64,000 nucleotides of DNA from Candidatus Lernaella stagnicola. Lineage in GTDB: Bacteria; Lernaellota; Lernaellaia; Lernaellales; Lernaellaceae. The position numbers and the translations under genes are program-made. Of this stretch, positions 57,884 through 64,000 are shown piece after piece. Below the pieces are notes generated by a model. The model did no database searches. It saw only the letters and a list, made by a program, of their open reading frames with translations, and was not told the DNA's origin. Each line of letters begins with the position of its first letter. Within the stretch, counting starts at the first letter, position 1. The stretch is taken from contig JAVCCK010000010.1 of assembly GCA_030765525.1 (NCBI GenBank), positions 514,441 through 578,440 of the forward strand, written 5' to 3'.

Positions 57884-59326
57884 ATGAAACGAAGTGTTTG
57901 GTTCGCCGTCATCATCGCAATCGTCTTGGCCTCGCCCGCCGCAGCCGGCTGGTCGGCCACACCCTATCTGAAACCCTACATGCAGTTGGACCTCCCCGTG
58001 TTGGCCGCACCGCTGGCCGATCCTTATGAAGTGGGCGAGCAGCGTACGTTCTGGGGGTGGGACTTGTCCGGCATGCCGCCGGCGAACATCCAGTTTACCG
58101 CCACCTGCCGCGGCGCGTCCGACTTCGGCTACGTATTCGTCGCCGACGCGCTGTGGGGTGACGCCATGGATCAGGACGACGTCGACGCCGTGCTCGAAGC
58201 GTGGGACGAGACCTCGCCCGCCGGCAGCGTGGACCCCGACAGCGGCATCTACGACATCGAAGTGGAGCTATTCGGCGACCCGCCCGACACGGACGGCGTC
58301 CCGGGCGTCGTGCTGCTGTACTACGAGATGAACTGCTTCATGGGCACGTGCTTCGACGGCTTCTATCGCTATGACGACCAGACCGCGGGTCCCTACAGCA
58401 ACGAGATGGACATGGTTCACCTCGATCCGACCGTCAACGATCCGGGCGACGATTACATGCTCGGTGTGGCGGCGCACGAGTTCAACCACATGCTGCAGAT
58501 GGTGCACGATGTGAACGAAACCGCGTGGCTCTCCGAGTCCCTGGCCGAAGCCGCGATGATCGTCACCGGCTACGACACCGACACCGGTTGGCTGGCTGAT
58601 TTCGCCGCCGACCCCACGACCGGATTCTTCGGCGACGAAACGAACGTGCATTACGGCGCGGCGCTCTTGCTCGGCACCTATCTCTACGAAGCCGGCGGCG
58701 CCACGCTGCTGCAGGCCGTCACGGCCGACTCGGACAACGGCGTCGAGAGTATCGAGAACCATTTGCCGGCCGGCGACGTTGATAACTTCGGCGAATTCTT
58801 CGGCGACATGGCGCTGGCCGCGGCGGCCGACTTCTTCGTCGAACAGCTCGACGCAACGACGGCGGCGCAGCAGGCGTATCAATACCGCTTGCTCTCGGTG
58901 GGCGAGTTGAACTGGACTGAGCCTTCCGAGTCGGGCAAAGCGGAAACAAGCTGGCAGACGACACTGCCCGGCGGCTCGATGGCCGCGCTGCGCTTCGACT
59001 TCGACACGCCGATGGGCGCGGCGGACGTCGCGCTTTCCGACACCAACGGGCTGATCGAGTACGGCGTGTTCGGCGCACCGGATGGCGAGGCCCTGGCGTA
59101 CACGCGGTTCAACAATCCGGATGATGCCACGATCGAATGCCCGCTCGGCGCGGCGACCACGGCCGTCTTGGTGGCCGCCAATCCGCAGCCCGCGCCGGTG
59201 TCGCTGGATATCACCGTGACCTTTGTGGAAGCGGGAGCAGGTGATGACGACGTCACCGATGACGACACAACCGGCGACGACGACGACACAACCGACGACG
59301 ACATCGGCGACGGATGCGGGTGCTGA
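57884..59326 (+). CDS. secreted HExxH zinc protease with acidic Cys-Gly-Cys tail
   Basis: A 480-residue exported protease. Sec signal (residues 1-21, no lipobox), then a domain with VAAHEFNHMLQ (H198, H202 and Glu199) and WLSESLAEAA (Glu218) downstream, the plan of hyicolysin-like (M30) or related gluzincins. The last ~30 residues are Asp/Thr (DDDVTDDDTTGDDDDTTDDD) and end in GDGCGC. The ATG at 57884 has GGAG-type sites upstream (AACGGAG, GAAAGGA). It is convergent with the glycosyltransferase gene 13 bp on. Likely surface-attached via its tail (inference). Confidence 0.82.
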   Translation: MKRSVWFAVIIAIVLASPAAAGWSATPYLKPYMQLDLPVLAAPLADPYEVGEQRTFWGWDLSGMPPANIQFTATCRGASDFGYVFVADALWGDAMDQDDVDAVLEAWDETSPAGSVDPDSGIYDIEVELFGDPPDTDGVPGVVLLYYEMNCFMGTCFDGFYRYDDQTAGPYSNEMDMVHLDPTVNDPGDDYMLGVAAHEFNHMLQMVHDVNETAWLSESLAEAAMIVTGYDTDTGWLADFAADPTTGFFGDETNVHYGAALLLGTYLYEAGGATLLQAVTADSDNGVESIENHLPAGDVDNFGEFFGDMALAAAADFFVEQLDATTAAQQAYQYRLLSVGELNWTEPSESGKAETSWQTTLPGGSMAALRFDFDTPMGAADVALSDTNGLIEYGVFGAPDGEALAYTRFNNPDDATIECPLGAATTAVLVAANPQPAPVSLDITVTFVEAGAGDDDVTDDDTTGDDDDTTDDDIGDGCGC

Positions 59327-59339
59327 GAACGACCGGGGC

Positions 59340-60839
59340 CTAATCGCTTACCCGGCTCCAGATTTGCGCGCGTACGGTTGGCGCGGCGGCGAAGGTCGGC
59401 CAGGCTTTCTCGCTGCGTGGCACGAAACCCGCTTCACGTAGAACGCGTATCGTCGGCTCGACACCGCGATCCAAATTGCGCCAACGCTCATGCGACAACA
59501 ACAACGCCACGCGGCGATGCCCGGCAAGCCGCCGGCGCAATGCGGGTAAGTCGCATTCGTCGGTGAGGCTCGCCCCCGCTCGATGCGATTCCCCACCGGG
59601 CCGCAGGTCATTCGGTATGCCGACCGTCTCCAGCCCTTGTCCGTACCAGCGGTAGCCGTCGGCGGCGAACCACGCCACGCCCAACACCAGGTCGCCCGGC
59701 GCTGATTCGCTGTCGATCCATTGCGCGGCTTGGCGCAACGGCTCGCGACCCTGGCGGGCGGCTTCGGGCAACGCCAGGACGTTCAACCCGAGGATCAGGG
59801 CGAACAAGACGCCCGCGGCGAAACGCGGCCGCCACGCTGCGAACGGTGCGACGGCCAACAGGGCCAGCGGGGCGGCGATGACGACAAAGTAATGGAAGCC
59901 GATGAAGACGCCGAAAAGCAGATGCGCGGCCAGCGCCGCGATCACGACGATCCCCGTCACCAGCAGCAACGCCCGCGCGGGCCGGGAACCGCGCAGGGTC
60001 CAGGCGCCCCATGCCGCCAGCCCCCACGCCAACAAGGTCGCGGCGATCCCGGCCAGAGTCGGCCACAGCACGCGCAGCGCCGGTTCGACGCCGCCCAATC
60101 CGCCCGCGTTCAGGAAGATCTGCCCACCGCGTCGCGCCAAACGTTCGGGCGAGGCCGACCATTGCACCCAGCCGCCGCCCAGGCCGCCCGCCTGCGCCCA
60201 CAGCACCGGCAACCACGGCGCGAACAACAAGCCGGCCAGCAGCGCAGCGCCCGTCACACTTCGCCCGGCCGCGTCGCCTCGCACGTAAAGCCACACGCCC
60301 AGCAAGCCGACCGCGGCGAGTAGGAAGACATGGTAGTAGAATGTGTAGCAGCCCAACGCCAGCACGACGCCGAGCGCCACCGCCCGGCGGCGATCGGGCC
60401 GCTCCATCAGTGAAAGCAGCAACGCGATGACCGCCGCGCCCAGCAATGCGGCAAGCGCGTAGGAGCGAACCAGCCGCGCCAGTTGGAAGCCCATCGGCGA
60501 GGTGATCAACAACGCCGCGCCCAAGATGCCGGCAAGATCACCGGCCAGGCGGCGTCCGATGACGTAGGCCAAAAAGGCCGTCGCCAACCACGCCAACACG
60601 GAAAACAGCCGCCAACCCGCCTCGGGCAGCCCGGCCCGCACCGCCAAGCCCACTAGCAGCGCGAACGTCGGCGGATGCACATCGACGGTAGTAGCGGCAA
60701 GCAGATGTCCGTCGCGCGCCGCCAGCGGCAAATAGACTTCGTCGGTGTTGAGGCTCAAGCCCGGCAGGCTGGAGAGGTACACGGCAAGGCCCGCCGCAAG
60801 CAACAGAGCGACTGTCCAACGGCGGACCCGGTCACTCAC
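59340..60839 (-). CDS. GT39/ArnT-like glycosyltransferase
   Basis: A 499-residue membrane protein with ~11 hydrophobic segments. The first periplasmic loop has LSLNTDEVYLPLAARDG and VDVHPPTF, the acidic pocket of GT-C-fold transferases that use polyprenyl-phosphate sugars. A later part has LFGVFIGFHYFVVIAAPLAL and a soluble end. It starts GTG at 60839 overlapping the PBP1A stop as GTGA, so synthesis is coupled to a peptidoglycan polymerase. Substrate unknown. Confidence 0.75.
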   Translation of the reverse strand: MSDRVRRWTVALLLAAGLAVYLSSLPGLSLNTDEVYLPLAARDGHLLAATTVDVHPPTFALLVGLAVRAGLPEAGWRLFSVLAWLATAFLAYVIGRRLAGDLAGILGAALLITSPMGFQLARLVRSYALAALLGAAVIALLLSLMERPDRRRAVALGVVLALGCYTFYYHVFLLAAVGLLGVWLYVRGDAAGRSVTGAALLAGLLFAPWLPVLWAQAGGLGGGWVQWSASPERLARRGGQIFLNAGGLGGVEPALRVLWPTLAGIAATLLAWGLAAWGAWTLRGSRPARALLLVTGIVVIAALAAHLLFGVFIGFHYFVVIAAPLALLAVAPFAAWRPRFAAGVLFALILGLNVLALPEAARQGREPLRQAAQWIDSESAPGDLVLGVAWFAADGYRWYGQGLETVGIPNDLRPGGESHRAGASLTDECDLPALRRRLAGHRRVALLLSHERWRNLDRGVEPTIRVLREAGFVPRSEKAWPTFAAAPTVRAQIWSRVSD

Positions 60840-63454
60840 TCGAGATCGCCTTCGAATTCGAGGTCGAAGAAATCGGCCGCGTTAGGAGTGGCGGGGTTGG
60901 GCGCGTATTCGGTCGGCTCGGTACCGGCGACGAACATTTCGTTGACCCCCGGCGCGTCGGGGTGCGCCAACAGGCCGGTTTCCGGATCGATGCGCGCGTA
61001 GACCAAACCCGTCGGCGCGGCGAAACTCGACGGTTCCCGCCCCTTGAGCGCATTGCGCATGTAATCGATCCAAATCGGCAACGCCGTCGTGCTGCCCGAT
61101 TCGCTGCGCCCGAGTGATTTGCCGCCGCGGTCGTAACCCACCCAGACCCCGGCCAGCACTTCCGGGGAGAAGCCCACGAACCAAGCATCGGCGTAGTCGT
61201 TCGTCGTGCCGGTTTTACCCGCCAGCACCCGGCCCAGCACGTTGCTTTTCGCCCCGGTGCCGCGCGACGCCACGCTGTGCATCATGTCGGTAATCACGAA
61301 AGACACCTGCGGGTCCACGACCTGCCGCCGGATCGTCTTGCCGCTGACGATGGCTGAAATCGGGATCTCGCCGTGCGGCTCCGGCGTGTCTTCGTCCTCT
61401 TCGTCTTCATCCTCCGGCGTCGTTTTGTCCACGCCGAAATCAGACAAGAACTCCATCAAGCGCCGTTCGCGCATCGGGTCTTCCAGCGGATTGTTATGAA
61501 CGTCGGGCCAGTTGTTCGCCGCGACCGCGCGCAAATCGGGCTTCTCGGCCAAGGGCGGCGTTTGCTCGACAAAGTCGCTGAACTCCGCCTCTTCCAACAG
61601 GTTGCCGTCGGCGTCGGCGACTTGCAGCACGAACACCGGATCGGTGAGCACGCCGCCGGATGCGAACACGCCGAACGCGTTGACCAGCTCCAAGGGCGTG
61701 ATCTCATACGTGCCGATCGCCATCGACAAATCGCCGCCGGTTAGCGAGTGCAGGCCGACGCGCTTGGCGAAAGCGGTCAGGTAGTCCACGCCGATCATGT
61801 CCGCCACGCGAATCGTCACCGTGTTGATCGAGCGCGTCAGCGCCTCACGCAGCGACATGTAGCCGCGAAAACGCCGGTCGTAATTCGCCGGGCGCCAATT
61901 GTCGGAAAACACCAGCGCCGTGTCCGGGAACACCGTCGCCGCCGTGAGTCCCGCGTTGACCGCCGCGGCGTACACGATGGGCTTGAACGCACTGCCCGGC
62001 TGGCGGCGGGCCTGTACCGCGCGGTTGAACTCGCTTTGTTCGAAGTCGGCCCCGCCGATCATCGCCAGCACGTGGCGCGTGCGTACCTCCATCGACAAAA
62101 GCGCCGCCTCGGCCGCGGGCCACGCGGCCAACACGTACGCGCCGCCTTTACTTTCCCGGTACACCTGCACCCGATCGCCGGGGCGTAGCAAATCGCTGGG
62201 TCGACGCACCGTGACCGACGTCGTCTTGCGACCGCGCTTGATGCGTGTGGCCCATTTGATCTTCGCCAGCGGCACATCCACCAGCCCGCCGCCCACGTCC
62301 ACGGTTGCCGTGCGCCTGATGTCGTCCAAACCGATCACCAGGCCTTCGCGCACTTGCGTCGCGTCTTTGCCGGCGTTGATTCGCGTGATGCGCCGCATCG
62401 CTTCGGGCCACTGCTCGCGCGGCGTAACCGGCGGCAGCGCCAGGATGCCCTGCCGTTTGGCATGTTGGCGCAGCCCGAGATCGACGGCCGCGCGGGCGGC
62501 GCGCTGCAGTTCCAGGTCGCAGGCCGTGGTGACGCGCAGCCCGCCCTGCAGCACTTTTTCGGCGCCGTATTGTTCCATCAGATAACGACGCACGAATTCC
62601 ACGTAATCCGGCGCGAGTTCTTTGTTGATATCGTGCCAGGGCAGCACGGTCAGCGGCTGAGCGTCGGCGGTTTGAAACTCCTCGGCGGTAATGCGGCCGT
62701 CTTCCAGCAGCCGGGTGAGCACGTAATGACGGCGGGTCATCGCCCGTTCAGGCCGCGTGCGCGGACTGTAGCGGCCCGGCGCCTGCACGAGCCCGGCCAG
62801 CAAGGCGGCCTCGGCCACGCTGAGTTGCGCGGCGGATTTGCCCAAGTAAGCCCGCGCCGCCGCCTCGACCCCGTACGCGCCGCCGCCGAAGTAGATCTGA
62901 TTGAGGTACAGATAAAGGATGTCTTCTTTCGACAGGCGGTCCTCGATGCGCTTGGCGAGAATCATTTCCCGCATCTTGCGCGAGTAGGTCTTCTCCGGGG
63001 TTAGCAACAGGCTTTTGACCACCTGCTGGGTGATCGTCGATCCACCTTGCTTGATTTCGCCCGCCCGCAGGTTGGCGATCGCCGCCCGCGCGATCCCCCA
63101 GTAATCGATGCCCTCGTGTTCAAAAAACGTCTTGTCCTCGGCCGACACGAAGGCGTACACGACGTGCTCCGGCAGATTCTCGGCCGAAATCAGATAACGC
63201 CGCTGATTTTCGTACATGAATTCGCCGATCAACTCGCCGTGGCGATCGCGCACTTCGGTCACCAGGTTAGGACGATAATCGTCCAACGAGTCGATCTTGG
63301 GCAGCCCGACCGCCAGCATGTTGTAGAAAACGAAGGCGAAAATGCCCGCCGCTACCGCCGCGCCGAGGATGCCGGTGACGACAAAGTTGAGCAACACGTG
63401 CCACTTGTGGTTTCGCCCGTGTGGTCTCATCAGCAGCGGTTTGCCCTGGGGCAC
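60836..63454 (-). CDS. mrcA: class A penicillin-binding protein (PBP1A-like)
   Basis: An 872-residue bifunctional enzyme that polymerises and cross-links peptidoglycan. A short cytoplasmic N-terminus and one transmembrane helix (~21-44) precede the GT51 domain (SAEDKTFFEHEGIDYWG, GGSTITQQVVKSLL). An OB-like insert follows (~350-430). The transpeptidase domain has PGSAFKPIVYAA (SxxK), RSINTVTI (SxN) and LAGKTGTTNDYADAWFVG. A highly acidic insertion (EDEDEEDEDTPEPHGE, ~675) lies before the KTG motif. The GTG start at 63454 has GGAGG 7 nt upstream. The GT39-like gene overlaps its end. Confidence 0.95.
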   Translation of the reverse strand: MPQGKPLLMRPHGRNHKWHVLLNFVVTGILGAAVAAGIFAFVFYNMLAVGLPKIDSLDDYRPNLVTEVRDRHGELIGEFMYENQRRYLISAENLPEHVVYAFVSAEDKTFFEHEGIDYWGIARAAIANLRAGEIKQGGSTITQQVVKSLLLTPEKTYSRKMREMILAKRIEDRLSKEDILYLYLNQIYFGGGAYGVEAAARAYLGKSAAQLSVAEAALLAGLVQAPGRYSPRTRPERAMTRRHYVLTRLLEDGRITAEEFQTADAQPLTVLPWHDINKELAPDYVEFVRRYLMEQYGAEKVLQGGLRVTTACDLELQRAARAAVDLGLRQHAKRQGILALPPVTPREQWPEAMRRITRINAGKDATQVREGLVIGLDDIRRTATVDVGGGLVDVPLAKIKWATRIKRGRKTTSVTVRRPSDLLRPGDRVQVYRESKGGAYVLAAWPAAEAALLSMEVRTRHVLAMIGGADFEQSEFNRAVQARRQPGSAFKPIVYAAAVNAGLTAATVFPDTALVFSDNWRPANYDRRFRGYMSLREALTRSINTVTIRVADMIGVDYLTAFAKRVGLHSLTGGDLSMAIGTYEITPLELVNAFGVFASGGVLTDPVFVLQVADADGNLLEEAEFSDFVEQTPPLAEKPDLRAVAANNWPDVHNNPLEDPMRERRLMEFLSDFGVDKTTPEDEDEEDEDTPEPHGEIPISAIVSGKTIRRQVVDPQVSFVITDMMHSVASRGTGAKSNVLGRVLAGKTGTTNDYADAWFVGFSPEVLAGVWVGYDRGGKSLGRSESGSTTALPIWIDYMRNALKGREPSSFAAPTGLVYARIDPETGLLAHPDAPGVNEMFVAGTEPTEYAPNPATPNAADFFDLEFEGDLE

Positions 63455-63483
63455 AGTTCTTCCTCCGCGTCGGTTCGCTCAGC

Positions 63484-63513
63484 AATATAAGCGGCGCAAC
63501 CCCGCTCTTTCCA
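63484..63513 (-). promoter_or_regulatory. possible promoter of mrcA operon
   Basis: Minus strand: TGGAAA, 18 bp spacer, TATATT, 29 nt before the GTG start. Confidence 0.4.
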
Positions 63514-63541
63514 GCCCCGGGGGTCCGGAGCGCAGGGCGCG

Positions 63542-64000
63542 TTAGGGCTTGAGCACCAGCTTGCCCATCGTGGCGCGGCTTTCCAGCGCGGCGTGGGCGA
63601 CGGCGGCGTCGGCCAGCGCATACACGCCGTGCAGCGGCAGGCGGGCGGTGCCGTCGCGCAGGTGGGCGAAAAGTTCTTGCCAGCCTTGGCGGTGTCGTTC
63701 GGCGTCGTGTTTCACCGAGGCGCCCAGATGGTAGAGGCTGAACCGCGGGGCGTCGGCGAAGCGGCGCATCATCCCGGCCAGCAGCCGTTTGGAGTTCGGC
63801 ATGCCCCCGGCCACGCCGAACCACACGAGTTGCCCGCGCGGCGCCAGCATCTTGAAATCGTCGCCGACCGTCGAGCCAAACACCGAATTGTAAATGACGT
63901 CCGCCCCGTGACCGGCCGTCAATTCGGCCACCGCCTCGGGCAGGTTCTCGGCATCGCGGTAGTTGAGAACCTGTTCGGCGCCCAACTCGCGCGCCCGGGC
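63542..64000 (-). CDS. zinc-less alcohol dehydrogenase/quinone oxidoreductase, 5' end cut off
   Basis: The C-terminal 152 residues of a medium-chain dehydrogenase/reductase; the frame runs to the window edge, so the N-terminal half lies outside. The visible part has RARELGAEQVLNYR (cofactor-domain strand typical after the GxGxxG motif), GADVIYNSVFG, LAPRGQLVWFGVAGG and the common end AHAALESRATMGKLVL. This matches quinone oxidoreductase (QOR)-like proteins, which use NADPH. Zinc-ligand regions are not in view. Same strand as mrcA but upstream of it. Confidence 0.85.
   Translation of the reverse strand, partial: ARARELGAEQVLNYRDAENLPEAVAELTAGHGADVIYNSVFGSTVGDDFKMLAPRGQLVWFGVAGGMPNSKRLLAGMMRRFADAPRFSLYHLGASVKHDAERHRQGWQELFAHLRDGTARLPLHGVYALADAAVAHAALESRATMGKLVLKP

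Overview
The window is 64 kb of high-GC DNA from a diderm (Gram-negative type) bacterium. MltA, PBP1A, TatA-type and lipobox-bearing lipoprotein genes argue for a periplasm and outer membrane. Several features suggest an uncultured deltaproteobacterial, Myxococcota-like or Lernaellota-like lineage: many secreted proteins with long Asp/Asn spacers, one MYXO-CTERM-like tail, hybrid histidine kinases, and many GTG/TTG starts. This placement is inference; the window holds no rRNA gene. Most genes have clear Shine-Dalgarno sites (AAGGAG or GGAGG). Many promoters fit a sigma70 pattern (TTGNNN, 17-18 bp, TATNNT). There is no CRISPR array, prophage or insertion sequence.

Layout. 1-6650: a cut TPR-like gene, an alpha/beta hydrolase, a beta-repeat lipoprotein, mltA, and a tatA-esterase pair. 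6673-10696: a four-gene minus-strand operon (COG2403-type P-loop protein, small secreted protein, metzincin protease with a MYXO-CTERM-like tail, carbamate kinase). 11006-11197: two tandem serine tRNAs. 11332-16784: a GH92 glycosidase lipoprotein, an AICAR-transformylase-only purH with purN, and a HEAT-repeat protein. 17013-21480: an SCP2-like protein, a class III aminotransferase with a histone-like N-terminus, and a PqqD/radical-SAM/SPASM protein with a methyltransferase. 21477-27115: an apparent operon of two acidic-linker lipoproteins and an IspH-UbiA fusion. 27285-34291: a membrane protein, a gene remnant, mtnA, a B12-binding radical SAM protein, a TetR regulator and proBA. 34451-40116: TPR/membrane protein, purple-acid-phosphatase-like protein, lipoprotein and M29 aminopeptidase. 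40193-45181: dapA-dapB-FAH-DUF4253 and a PP2C phosphatase pair. 45339-54810: membrane glycosyltransferase-like proteins around a four-gene phosphorelay cluster, plus rmlB. 54884-56481: a low-GC restriction-modification pair. 56482-64000: membrane proteins, a secreted HEFNH protease, a GT-C protein overlapping PBP1A, and a cut quinone oxidoreductase.

The unifying theme is cell-surface biology. At least six exported proteins carry Asp/Asn spacers. In four of them the spacer lies just after the lipobox cysteine. In two non-lipoproteins it lies at the C-terminus and ends in Cys-X-Cys, and a protease carries an acidic stretch before a MYXO-CTERM-like tail. Acidic spacers next to a cysteine at either end suggest a common tethering logic, possibly with an undescribed C-terminal sorting signal. 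Other notable points are an apparently circularly permuted phosphodiesterase lipoprotein, the IspH-UbiA fusion, histone-H1-like tails on two unrelated enzymes, an XhoI-type nuclease paired with an unexpected methylase class, and several probably leaderless genes for exported proteins.
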